A stretch of 7,114 nucleotides of DNA from Prevotella sp. UBA2850 (GCA_002350805.1 DEFO01000061.1:1-7114), one strand, 5' to 3'. Counted from the stretch's first letter, positions 1 to 6,976 are shown. Notes: a model not told the origin generated them from the letters alone. Translations and numbers: made by a program.

Positions 1-209
1 GCATCCTTCACGATGTACTTGTCTTTAGGTGAACGACCGGTGTAGATACCTGTCATTACGTTCACTGCGTTGAGCTCAGTGTTCTGACCCTTGTCGAAAC
101 CAGTCAGGCCAGCCTTGGTCTCCTCCTCATAAAGGAACTCATACGACGGATTGTGAGCAATCACGGTAGAACCGGTGATGCCATACTTTGTCAAATCTAA
201 CTTTGCCAT
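1..209 (-). CDS. pckA: Phosphoenolpyruvate carboxykinase (ATP), N-terminal part, cut by the window edge
   Basis: Reading leftwards from the ATG at 209, 69 full codons are visible before the window ends. The protein begins MAKLDLTKYGITG and contains NPSYEFLYEEET (residues 20-31) and TGIYTGRSPKDKYIV (53-67), which I recognise as the N-terminal domain of ATP-dependent PEP carboxykinase. The TGRSPKDK segment carries the arginine (here R59) that in the family contacts the substrate carboxylate. The family interconverts oxaloacetate plus ATP with PEP, CO2 and ADP in the cytosol. In Bacteroidota it often runs in the CO2-fixing direction towards succinate, but the sequence here does not show direction. 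The kinase P-loop and metal-binding residues lie outside the window. The start is fixed by the conserved N-terminus. There is no Shine-Dalgarno; the leader before ATG is A/T-rich, as usual for this phylum. Confidence 0.95.
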   Translation of the reverse strand, partial: MAKLDLTKYGITGSTVIAHNPSYEFLYEEETKAGLTGFDKGQNTELNAVNVMTGIYTGRSPKDKYIVKD

Positions 210-264
210 AATTTTAATTCCTATTAATATTATAATGAATAATAATCTTACCTTAAAACCGCTG

Positions 265-272
265 CAAAATTA
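265..272 (-). promoter_or_regulatory. Putative pckA promoter, -7 box
   Basis: On the minus strand this reads TAATTTTG, a full match to the Bacteroidota -7 consensus TAnnTTTG. It lies about 55 bases upstream of the pckA ATG. No TTTG is present at the expected 19-21 base spacing, so the call rests on the -7 box and its position only. Confidence 0.55.
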
Positions 273-346
273 CAAAAAAGTTAGGAGTTAAGCGGTGAGT
301 GCCAGGCGTTTTTTTGCGGGCATCGCTTTATTTTTCAGTTAAATAA

Positions 347-377
347 TTTAAAATAGTGTATGCGCACAATACTTTTG
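347..377 (+). promoter_or_regulatory. Orphan promoter-like sequence pointing right, antisense to the phosphodiesterase remnant
   Basis: TACTTTTG at 370-377 matches TAnnTTTG exactly. TTTA at 347-350, one base off the -33 TTTG, sits exactly 19 bases upstream. The 12 bases TACTTTTGCAAC are identical to the -7 region of the tRNA-Asn promoter at 7016-7027. No plus-strand gene follows: transcription would enter the 3' end of the minus-strand ORF at 402-1049. It could drive an antisense or small RNA, be a leftover of a lost gene, or be chance in an A/T-rich spacer. Confidence 0.35.
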
Positions 378-401
378 CAACGCTGAGTTTGCAAATCTCA
401 T

Positions 402-1049
402 TTAATCGGCCATGATGGGTATAATGGATGTTTGTCCCTCATCCTCCCAAGGCCAAGGCTCTGGGGGCAACTCTGTGATGATGTAATCGACCCCTATATC
501 TACACACTCACGCAATTTTGACTCCGATACAATCGTCCATGTCTTTACTTTTATGCCATTTGTATGAGCATAATCTACTATTTTGTCCGTTAAATTATTG
601 TAATGAATAGAATAATTGCATAGTAAAACGTTCTTGCTCATGGGTAGTGCTCGCTGTGCAGTGGTCATATTAGTAACACCCGACACAGAGATAACGATAT
701 CGCGCGACTCACTGAGAAAATCCGAAAACTCATCCTGAGTAGCCGTAAACATGGTCTGGCCCAACATTCCTTTCCGCTTTACCAGTTCATACAATGGTGG
801 TATCCATTGCCTTTTAAATCTTGTCTCATCAGCCAAGTCTAATTCTATAATAAGACCCTTTTCCTTAAAATAATCGAGCAAATCATCTAAACGGGCTATT
901 TTCTCGCCGACAAACTGACGTCCTTTCCACGAGCCGAAATCGTATGCCAGCAGTTGCTCATACGTCATATCGTTCACCCTTCCTTTTCCATTGCTACAAC
1001 GAGCAATGTCCATATCATGCGACAAGACGAATACACTGTCCGCAGTCAT
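402..1049 (-). CDS. Glycerophosphodiester phosphodiesterase family protein, N-terminally truncated (probable remnant)
   Basis: The 215-residue ORF matches the GDPD (glycerophosphoryl diester phosphodiesterase) TIM-barrel family from its second strand onward. It has MTADSVFVLSHD at 1-12 (the 'TaDg..V..HD' motif, H11 and D12), RCSNGKGRVNDMTYEQL at 17-33, IIELDL at 67-72 (usual IEIK/LEVK) and VKTWTIVSE followed by GVDYIITELPP at 168-196. Intact members hydrolyse glycerophosphodiesters to glycerol 3-phosphate and an alcohol. The family's opening HRG...EN...E.D segment, with a catalytic histidine and metal ligands, is absent. The frame meets a TGA eleven codons before this ATG, and I found no HRG-like segment in other frames up to upp. 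The lysine of the IEIK motif is also replaced (D71). I infer a 5'-truncated, probably inactive gene. No clear promoter precedes it. It is AT-rich: two counted lines (481-540, 601-660) give 48 G/C of 120, against 38 of 60 in a transporter line, which suggests a different origin. Family assignment is firm; functionality is doubtful. Confidence 0.75.
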   Translation of the reverse strand: MTADSVFVLSHDMDIARCSNGKGRVNDMTYEQLLAYDFGSWKGRQFVGEKIARLDDLLDYFKEKGLIIELDLADETRFKRQWIPPLYELVKRKGMLGQTMFTATQDEFSDFLSESRDIVISVSGVTNMTTAQRALPMSKNVLLCNYSIHYNNLTDKIVDYAHTNGIKVKTWTIVSESKLRECVDIGVDYIITELPPEPWPWEDEGQTSIIPIMAD

Positions 1050-1176
1050 GCAGATATGTATGCTTGAAGTATAAACTATTCATAACTCTCATAATACTCT
1101 TTTTCAAAAACCCATGCAAAGGCAAACATTATTTTATACATAACAAAGTGTAGTCAAAGAAAAAACAGTCTTTCGT

Positions 1177-1207
1177 TTTGTACTTTGCTCACTAAATCGT
1201 ATCTTTG
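1177..1207 (+). promoter_or_regulatory. upp promoter, -33 and -7 boxes
   Basis: TTTG at 1177-1180, then exactly 19 bases, then TATCTTTG at 1200-1207. This is a full match to the Bacteroidota housekeeping promoter (TTTG-N19-TAnnTTTG). Transcription would begin about ten bases before the leader at 1215-1242, giving a short untranslated region with no room for an attenuator. It probably serves both upp and the downstream transporter gene. Confidence 0.8.
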
Positions 1208-1242
1208 CACTCAGAATTAAACAATCAGACATTAAAAAAACT

Positions 1243-1929
1243 ATGGAAATCATCAATTTCAGCGAGCAAAACAGCGTCATCAACCAATATATGGCTGAAC
1301 TGCGCGATAAGAATCACCAGAAAAACCGTCTGACCTTCCGCCACAACGTTGAGCGCATTGGCGAGATGATGGCCTACGAACTGTCGAAGACTCTCGAGTA
1401 CAAGCCAAAGACCGTGAAGACTCCGCTGGGCACCCTCGACATCCCCCTGCTGAAGGAGGAAGACATGGTCATCGCCACCGTGCTGCGTGCCGGACTGCCG
1501 TTCCATCAGGGTTTCCTGAATGTGTTCGACGGTGCCGACAATGCCTTCGTGTCGGCCTTCCGCATGTACCTCAACCGCGAGCACACCGAGGTGGGCGTGC
1601 ATGCCGAGTACATCGCCACACCGAGCGTGAAGGGCAGGACACTGCTCATTGTCGACCCCATGCTGGCCACGGGCGGCAGTCTGGCTGCTGCCATTGAGGC
1701 CCTGCTGCAGGCCGGCAAGCCCAAGAAGATTCATGTTTGCTGCATCATAGCCGCTCCCGAGGGCATCGAGGTAGTGAAAGAGGCCCTGCCCGACAATGCC
1801 ACCATCTGGTGCGCCTCTATCGACGAGGGCATGAACGAGCAGAAATACATCGTGCCGGGATTCGGCGACTGCGGCGACCTCTGCTATGGCGAGAAACTGC
1901 AGAGCTTCCGCAAAATTGCCGACAAATAA
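1243..1929 (+). CDS. upp: Uracil phosphoribosyltransferase
   Basis: The 228-residue cytosolic protein belongs to the type I phosphoribosyltransferase fold and converts uracil plus PRPP to UMP plus pyrophosphate, the pyrimidine salvage step. Visible signatures are VLRAGLPF (80-87), the PRPP loop IVDPMLATGGS (136-146), and the uracil-binding C-terminal segment YIVPGFGDCGDLCYG (202-216), equivalent to the PGLGDAGD region of the E. coli enzyme. Length is slightly above the usual 205-215 residues, the extra being at the N-terminus. The start at 1243 follows a consensus promoter and an A-rich leader. It is the first gene of a likely operon: 49 bases separate its stop from the next ATG with no terminator or promoter between. 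Divergent or upstream pyrimidine control elements are not visible. All key residues appear intact. Confidence 0.95.
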   Translation: MEIINFSEQNSVINQYMAELRDKNHQKNRLTFRHNVERIGEMMAYELSKTLEYKPKTVKTPLGTLDIPLLKEEDMVIATVLRAGLPFHQGFLNVFDGADNAFVSAFRMYLNREHTEVGVHAEYIATPSVKGRTLLIVDPMLATGGSLAAAIEALLQAGKPKKIHVCCIIAAPEGIEVVKEALPDNATIWCASIDEGMNEQKYIVPGFGDCGDLCYGEKLQSFRKIADK

Positions 1930-1978
1930 GTCTGCCAACAGACGGTTTCAACAGAAAACACAACTACAAAATTAGAAT

Positions 1979-3958
1979 ATGGAAAACGAAAAAGACATCA
2001 TGCAGTTGCCCGACAACGCGTTCCGGGAACTGAAAGACGGAGAACAGTACGAGCCCATCATGGACCCGCGCAAGACCTATCCGGAGGTCAACGCGTGGTC
2101 GGTGACGTGGGGTATCATCATGGCCATGGTCTTCTCGGCCGCCGCTGCCTACCTGGGACTGAAGGTGGGCCAGGTGTTCGAGGCTGCCATTCCCATCGCC
2201 ATCATCGCCGTGGGCGTGTCGACGGCCTCGAAGCGCAAGAACGCGCTGGGCGAGAACGTCATCATCCAGTCGATAGGTGCCTGCTCGGGCGTCATCGTGG
2301 CTGGTGCCATCTTCACCCTGCCGGCCATCTATATCCTGCAGGCTAAGTATCCCGAGATGACTGTCTCGTTCATGAAGGTGTTCATCAGTTCGCTGCTGGG
2401 CGGTATCATCGGCATCCTGTTCCTCATCCCGTTCCGCAAATACTTCGTCAGCGACATGCACGGCAAGTATCCCTTCCCCGAGGCGACAGCCACCACACAG
2501 GTGCTCGTCAGCGGTGCCAAGGGCGGCGACCAGGCCAAGCCGCTGCTCATTGCCGGCATCGTGGGCGGACTCTACGACTTCATCGTAGCCACCTTCGGCT
2601 GGTGGAACGAGTGCTTCACCACGCGCGTCGTGGGCTGGGGCGAGGTGCTGGCCGACAAGGCGAAACTGGTGTTCAAGGTGAACACGGGCGCCGCAGTGCT
2701 GGGTCTGGGCTACATCATCGGCTTCAAGTATGCGCTCATTATCTGTCTGGGCTCGCTCTCGGTGTGGTGGCTCATCGTACCGGGACTGGCGCTCATCTTC
2801 CCCGACACGGTATTGAACCAGTGGGACCCCTCCATCACCACGGCCGTGGCCGACATGAGTCCCGAGCAAATCTTCAAGGCCTATGGTAAGTCGATAGGTA
2901 TCGGCGGCATTGCCATGGCCGGCATCATCGGCATCATCAAGAGCTGGGGCATCATCAAGAGTGCCGTCGGACTGGCCGCACAGGAGATGAAAGGCGGCAA
3001 GGCTGTCGACAAGGCTCAGCTGCGCACCCAGCGCGACATCTCGTTCAAAATCATCGCCATCGGTTCTATCGTCACCATCCTGCTCACCTTCCTCTTCTTC
3101 TATCTGAATGTGATGGAGGGTAACTTCATTCATGCCCTGGTGGGCATCCTGCTCGTCACCGTCATCGCCTTCCTCTTCACCACGGTGGCCGCCAACGCCA
3201 TCGCCATTGTAGGCTCCAACCCCGTGAGCGGCATGACGCTGATGACCCTCATCCTGGCTTCAGTCGTGATGGTGGCCGTAGGCCTGAACGGTCCTGGCGG
3301 CATGCTGGCAGCCCTCATCATGGGCGGTGTGGTATGTACAGCTCTGTCGATGGCCGGCGGATTCATCACCGACCTGAAGATTGGCTACTGGCTGGGCACT
3401 ACGCCTGCCAAGCAGCAGACGTGGAAGTTCCTCGGCACACTGGTGTCGGCAGCTACCGTAGGCGGAGTGATGATCATCCTCAATAAGACCTACGGATTCA
3501 CCAGCGGTCAGCTGGCCGCCCCGCAGGCCAACGCCATGGCGGCTGTCATCGAGCCGCTGATGAACGGTGTGGGTGCTCCTTGGCTGCTCTATGGCATTGG
3601 TGCCGTGGTGGCCATCGTGCTGACATGGTGCAAGGTGCCTGCCCTGCCCTTCGCCCTGGGTATGTTCATTCCCCTCGAACTGAACATTCCGCTGCTGGTG
3701 GGAGGTGCCGTCCACTCGTATGTGGTGAGCCGCTCGAAAGACGCTGCCGTTAATAAAGCCCGCGACGAGAAAGGCACGCTCATCGCCTCCGGATTCATTG
3801 CCGGTGGTGCCCTCATGGGCGTCGTCAGTGCCCTGTTGCGCTTTGGCGGCATCAACCTCATCAACGAGTCGTGGCTGGCCAATCCGCTCAGCGAGGTATG
3901 CTCGCTGGCAGCTTACATCCTGCTCATCCTCTATTTCATCCGTGCCACCAAGAAATAA
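1979..3958 (+). CDS. OPT-family oligopeptide transporter
   Basis: The 659-residue protein is strongly hydrophobic with many membrane segments, for example around 41-80, 93-120, 131-151, 186-207, 236-278, 305-333, 355-376, 383-411, 420-460, 486-503, 533-552, 565-583, 600-620 and 638-655. OPT/YSL-family signatures are visible: KYPFPEATATTQVLVSGAK (163-181), GSNPVSGMT (412-420) and TDLKIGYWLGTTPAKQQ (464-480). The family comprises proton-coupled inner-membrane importers of small peptides, or in other branches metal chelates or siderophores. The sequence does not decide the substrate; in peptide-fermenting Bacteroidota peptides are likely. Length is normal for the bacterial subgroup, and no frame disruption is seen. 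The short charged N-terminus (1-37) is cytoplasmic by the positive-inside expectation, though this was not computed. It probably shares the upp promoter and ends just before a strong terminator. The long minus-strand ORFs across it are codon-bias shadows. Confidence 0.93.
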   Translation: MENEKDIMQLPDNAFRELKDGEQYEPIMDPRKTYPEVNAWSVTWGIIMAMVFSAAAAYLGLKVGQVFEAAIPIAIIAVGVSTASKRKNALGENVIIQSIGACSGVIVAGAIFTLPAIYILQAKYPEMTVSFMKVFISSLLGGIIGILFLIPFRKYFVSDMHGKYPFPEATATTQVLVSGAKGGDQAKPLLIAGIVGGLYDFIVATFGWWNECFTTRVVGWGEVLADKAKLVFKVNTGAAVLGLGYIIGFKYALIICLGSLSVWWLIVPGLALIFPDTVLNQWDPSITTAVADMSPEQIFKAYGKSIGIGGIAMAGIIGIIKSWGIIKSAVGLAAQEMKGGKAVDKAQLRTQRDISFKIIAIGSIVTILLTFLFFYLNVMEGNFIHALVGILLVTVIAFLFTTVAANAIAIVGSNPVSGMTLMTLILASVVMVAVGLNGPGGMLAALIMGGVVCTALSMAGGFITDLKIGYWLGTTPAKQQTWKFLGTLVSAATVGGVMIILNKTYGFTSGQLAAPQANAMAAVIEPLMNGVGAPWLLYGIGAVVAIVLTWCKVPALPFALGMFIPLELNIPLLVGGAVHSYVVSRSKDAAVNKARDEKGTLIASGFIAGGALMGVVSALLRFGGINLINESWLANPLSEVCSLAAYILLILYFIRATKK

Positions 3959-3983
3959 AAGCACCGTGGAATTAATCATAAAT

Positions 3984-4021
3984 AAAAAGCACTTGCGATG
4001 TTCATGTCGCAAGTGCTTTTT
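3984..4021. terminator. Bidirectional intrinsic terminator after the OPT transporter gene
   Basis: A perfect 15-bp inverted repeat (arm AAAAAGCACTTGCGA at 3984-3998, complement at 4007-4021) encloses an 8-base loop. The GC-rich inner stem is flanked by A and T runs, so a U-tract follows the stem on either strand. It starts 26 bases after the transporter stop codon. On the minus strand it could also end transcripts of the galactanase operon, whose last gene stops at 4204. Confidence 0.9.
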
Positions 4022-4100
4022 CAATTTCAATTCTCAGTTTCCAATCCTCAAATCAGGAAAAGCCTCCTCCATCCCTGAAGCAAGAAGAGTGTTGTCATAA

Positions 4101-4190
4101 TTCTGAATAATCAGAATTCTCTGAATACTCTGAATATTCTGAATACTCCGAAAATTCTGAATATTCCGAACCCTCCGAATCCTCCGAAAT
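4101..4190. repeat. Tandem array of ten imperfect 9-bp units
   Basis: GAA trinucleotides start at 4105, 4114, 4123, 4132, 4141, 4150, 4159, 4168, 4177 and 4186, every 9 bases with no slip. The consensus unit is YTCYGAATA. Units 1, 3, 4, 5 and 7 carry TCTGAATA, unit 2 carries TCAGAATT, and units 6, 8, 9 and 10 carry TCCGAA, so the array shifts in composition from left to right. The next nine bases (4191-4199) no longer fit. It lies in the non-coding gap between the terminator and the 3' end of the galactanase gene. No convincing reading frame uses it. Confidence 0.85.
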
Positions 4191-4203
4191 TCTCTCAAAA
4201 CCC

Positions 4204-5223
4204 TCACCTCTCCCTTTCCTGAAATGCCTCCATAATCACGGTCGGCCTATGGTTCTCGAAAGCGCCGAGAGGATAATGCCCTTCGAGTTCCGGTGCCCAA
4301 TAGAAAACGCCCCGGCAGCGGCCGCCGGTCTGTTGCCGCGCCGCCTGGATGAGCTTCTTCATGAAAGCCTTGCCCTTCACCGGCTCCTTCACCAGCACGC
4401 CCGTCTCGACAATCATCGTCTCGCAATGATATTTCTCCTGCAGGCGGTTGATGTTATCGATGGCCTTCTGCAACGTCTCGTCCTCGCTGCGGGTCAGCTT
4501 GGCCTCCATGTCCCAGTAGGGATAGACGCTCAGTCCTATCATGTCCCAATGGGCACCATACTGGCGAAGTCCGTCGAAGATAAAGTCATAGCGCTTGGCA
4601 TCACAGCCGCCGTCGAGATGAACGATGCACACCGCATCGGGATAGACGCTCTTCACCGCCTGATAGCCAGCCTCCGTCAGTCCCGCATACTGCTCCATAT
4701 TCTCCTCGGCACGGCCCATCGGCCACAAGAAGCCATGGGTGGTCTCATTGCCCACCTGCACCCACCGCACATCAATGCTGTGGTCTTTCAGCAACTGCAG
4801 CGTCTCACGGGTATGCTCGGCCAGCGCATATTTCATCTCGTCGTATTTGAAATACTGCCAGGCGGCAGGAATATGCTGTTTGCCAGGGTCAGCCCACCAG
4901 TCGCTATAGTGGAAGTCGATCATCACATCCATATCGTAGTAGCGGGCACGCTTCGCCATATCGAGCACGTCGTGCATGTTGCAGAAGCCGCCACGCGGAT
5001 TCACCCACACGCGCAGCCGCACCGCATTCAGCCCCAGCTCCTTCATCAGGGCCGTGTTCTCGCGAATCTCCCCCTTCTGGTTGTATAGCTTCACGCCCAT
5101 GGCCTCCAGCTGTGTGGTGCCGCTGATGTCGGCGCCCAGCCAGAACGTCCGTTCGGTTTGCGGCATGGCACACACGGCGGTGAGCCAGCACAACAAGGTG
5201 GCTATCAGTTTGTTTCTCATCAT
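4204..5223 (-). CDS. Secreted GH53 arabinogalactan endo-beta-1,4-galactanase
   Basis: The 339-residue protein starts with a signal peptide (residues 1 to about 19-22: basic MMRNK, hydrophobic LIATLLCWLTAV, then ACAMPQ-like exit). C18 is preceded by TAV, which is a poor lipobox, so it is probably released to the periplasm rather than lipidated. The rest is a single GH53 TIM barrel: WLGADISG (28-35), LGLNAVRLRVWVNPRGG (63-79), IDFHYSDWWADPGKQ (102-116), WVQVGNET (154-161, acid/base E160), LSVYPYWD (231-238) and MIVETG (270-275, nucleophile E273). The family cuts beta-1,4-galactan side chains of type I arabinogalactan and pectin RG-I. The start could be either of two adjacent ATGs (5223 or 5220). 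It lies 29 bases after the S41 peptidase gene on the same strand, with no promoter seen between, so the two are probably co-transcribed. No SusC/SusD genes are in the window. Confidence 0.92.
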   Translation of the reverse strand: MMRNKLIATLLCWLTAVCAMPQTERTFWLGADISGTTQLEAMGVKLYNQKGEIRENTALMKELGLNAVRLRVWVNPRGGFCNMHDVLDMAKRARYYDMDVMIDFHYSDWWADPGKQHIPAAWQYFKYDEMKYALAEHTRETLQLLKDHSIDVRWVQVGNETTHGFLWPMGRAEENMEQYAGLTEAGYQAVKSVYPDAVCIVHLDGGCDAKRYDFIFDGLRQYGAHWDMIGLSVYPYWDMEAKLTRSEDETLQKAIDNINRLQEKYHCETMIVETGVLVKEPVKGKAFMKKLIQAARQQTGGRCRGVFYWAPELEGHYPLGAFENHRPTVIMEAFQERER

Positions 5224-5252
5224 TTCGCTGTTAAAGGTTCGTCATTCAGAAA

Positions 5253-6920
5253 TCATTTCCGCGGACTCAGCAGCCGGCGGTATTCCGCCCCGTTGTGCAA
5301 CAGACGGCAGGCTTCCTTGAACTGCTTGTCGTAGCGCAGGCCCAGCTCTATAGAGCCCCGCTGATAGTAGTAGAACGAGACGATATCGCTCTCGAGCATC
5401 TCCTTGATCACCTCCTTATGCTTGTCCAGGTCTTTGTCCAGATTGTGTTTCAGCTTCTTCTCCAGCTGCTCGAACTCCGCCTGGGCATCATCGTAGTAAC
5501 CCTCAAATTTCGCCACTTCGATGAGTGCCTTCAGGGCCTTGTCGCTACCGGGGTCGTAGCTGAAACTGCTGTTCACCACCCGCTGCTTGAAGTCAGCATA
5601 CTCTGCGTCCGTCAGGTGGAACTCCGAGGGCTTCGCAATCGACTGGTGCTGCAGGAAATAGTCCAGCTCGTAGTTGAACAGCACGTCCGACGAGTCTTTC
5701 ACCGACGGGTTCTGCAGATACCACGCAATGTTGGCCAGCGAGTCGGGGCGCACCTCCACGTCGGGCTTGATGCCGCCTCCGTCGCGCACCTCACGGCCGT
5801 TCCGCGTGTAGAACACCCGAGTCAGCGAGTCGGGAATATGCTCCGTGTAGCCGCCTTTCCCGTGACGGTAGTTGATGGCCTGAATGCAACGCCCGCTCGG
5901 AATATAATACTTATTCGAAGTCAGTTTCAGGCTGCCATTATAAGGCAGGTCGATAGCAGTCTGCACCAGTCCCTTGCCATACGTGCGCGTACCTAAGACT
6001 ATCGCACGGTCCAAATCCTGCATCGCACCGCTCGTAATCTCGCTCGCACTGGCCGTATTGCCGTTCACCAGCACCACCACGGGCATCACCGTGTCTATCG
6101 GCTCCACCGACGTCACATAGTCGCGGTTGGTCTTTTTCAGCTTGCCGCGGTTGCTCACTATCAGTTCTCCCTTCGGCACAAACATATTCACAATCGACAC
6201 CGCCTCCTGCTCCGAGCCGCCGCCGTTGCCGCGCAGGTCGAACACCAGGCCCTTCATGCCCTGCCGCTTCATGTCGATAAACGCACGGCGCACATCCCTC
6301 GAACAGTTCTCCGTAAAGCCCGACAGCATCATGTAGCCGATACTGTCTTTCTGCAAGCCATAATAAGGAATCACCGGGTTCTGAATCTGGCGGCGCGTAA
6401 TCTTCATCTGCATCACCTTGCCCGTGCTCGGACGGCGAATCTTCAGCACGAAGCTCGTGCCCGCCTCGCCCCGCAAGTGCGAACTGACGTAGCTCACATC
6501 CTTGCCGACCATCGTCGTGTCGTCCACGCTCAGTATCACGTCGCCCATCTTCAGGCCCGCCTCAGCCGAGGGCGTCCCCTCGTACGGCTCGTAGATGCAC
6601 ACATTCTTGATCTTCTGGTTATAATGGATGGTCGAGCCGATGCCCGCATAGATATTTCCTGTAAACATGCTCTTCAGCTCATGCAGCTTCTCCTCGGGGT
6701 AATACTCCGTATAGGGGTCCAGGCTCTTCAGCATGGCCTGAATGCCCGCGCCGATGGTCTCCGACGCGTCCAGCGTGTCCACATACAGCATATCTAGGTT
6801 CTTATAAATGGTGTTAAACACCTCCAGGTTCTTCGAAACCTCAAAATGATGATCCTTCTGCGCCATCACCGGAAAGGCAGCCATGACCAGCAGGAAACAC
6901 ACAAAAAGTCTTCTCTTCAT
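5253..6920 (-). CDS. S41-family carboxy-terminal processing peptidase
   Basis: The 555-residue protein has a clean signal peptide (MKRR, hydrophobic core, cleavage likely after FPVMA, residue 20), so it acts in the periplasm or is membrane-associated there. An N-terminal helical part includes MLKSLDPYTEYY (63-74). A PDZ domain spans roughly 85-165, with GTPSAEAGLKMGDVILSVDD at 115-134. The S41 catalytic domain follows: DLRGNGGG (228-235), VNGNTASASEITSGAMQD (285-302) and TYGKGLVQ (313-320). By alignment with E. coli Prc (S452, K477) the Ser-Lys dyad is S291 and K316, with the same 25-residue spacing. A helical, charged C-terminal extension (about 430-555) contains a probable coiled coil at 477-510. 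Such enzymes cleave C-terminal tails or misfolded envelope proteins; the target is not visible here. It is the first gene of a likely operon with the galactanase gene downstream. All key residues are present. Confidence 0.93.
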   Translation of the reverse strand: MKRRLFVCFLLVMAAFPVMAQKDHHFEVSKNLEVFNTIYKNLDMLYVDTLDASETIGAGIQAMLKSLDPYTEYYPEEKLHELKSMFTGNIYAGIGSTIHYNQKIKNVCIYEPYEGTPSAEAGLKMGDVILSVDDTTMVGKDVSYVSSHLRGEAGTSFVLKIRRPSTGKVMQMKITRRQIQNPVIPYYGLQKDSIGYMMLSGFTENCSRDVRRAFIDMKRQGMKGLVFDLRGNGGGSEQEAVSIVNMFVPKGELIVSNRGKLKKTNRDYVTSVEPIDTVMPVVVLVNGNTASASEITSGAMQDLDRAIVLGTRTYGKGLVQTAIDLPYNGSLKLTSNKYYIPSGRCIQAINYRHGKGGYTEHIPDSLTRVFYTRNGREVRDGGGIKPDVEVRPDSLANIAWYLQNPSVKDSSDVLFNYELDYFLQHQSIAKPSEFHLTDAEYADFKQRVVNSSFSYDPGSDKALKALIEVAKFEGYYDDAQAEFEQLEKKLKHNLDKDLDKHKEVIKEMLESDIVSFYYYQRGSIELGLRYDKQFKEACRLLHNGAEYRRLLSPRK

Positions 6921-6944
6921 ACGTCATTTATCGTTATTCGCCTA

Positions 6945-6952
6945 CAAAAATA
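6945..6952 (-). promoter_or_regulatory. Putative promoter of the S41 peptidase-galactanase operon, -7 box
   Basis: On the minus strand this reads TATTTTTG, a match to TAnnTTTG, 24 bases upstream of the peptidase ATG. The expected -33 TTTG is not found at 19-21 bases; the region there is A/T-rich and runs up to the palindrome at 6977-6990. The call rests on the -7 match and its position. Confidence 0.5.
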
Positions 6953-6976
6953 CATTATTTTCACTGAAAAATGAAT

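Noticed and set aside
291..336. Possible terminator between pckA and the remnant
   Set aside because: AGCG...TGCC and GGCATCGCT can pair only as two 4-bp pieces with an uneven internal loop; too weak to call.
944..1153. Plus-strand 69-codon frame across the start of the phosphodiesterase remnant
   Set aside because: No promoter, no recognised motif, and half of it is antisense to the remnant.
1181..1188. Second -7-like box TACTTTGC before upp
   Set aside because: Only one base separates TA from TTTG instead of two, and the consensus box at 1200-1207 has correct spacing to the -33 element.
1225..1938. Minus-strand 237-codon open frame opposite upp
   Set aside because: It lies fully over a well-recognised gene, has low-complexity His/Gly/Asp/Val content typical of antisense shadows in GC-rich codon use, and no recognisable domain.
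1964..3133. Minus-strand 389-codon open frame opposite the OPT transporter
   Set aside because: Composition is dominated by D, G, H, A and R from reading GC-rich membrane codons backwards. No motif or promoter supports it.
3260..4030. Minus-strand 256-codon open frame over the transporter 3' end and terminator
   Set aside because: It begins inside the terminator hairpin and is antisense to clear OPT coding sequence, so it is a shadow.
4052..4077. Inverted repeat TCAGG/CCTGA after the terminator
   Set aside because: Five base pairs with a 16-base loop and no T run is expected by chance.
4101..4190. CRISPR array or coding tripeptide repeat
   Set aside because: The units are 9 bp with no spacers, so it is not a CRISPR. 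A 9-bp period could encode a tripeptide repeat, but I found no convincing start and frame using it, and the galactanase frame downstream of its stop meets another TGA before the array.
5295..5996. Plus-strand 233-codon open frame opposite the S41 peptidase
   Set aside because: It is antisense to the catalytic and C-terminal part of a well-supported gene, with biased L/V/R/H content and no domain.
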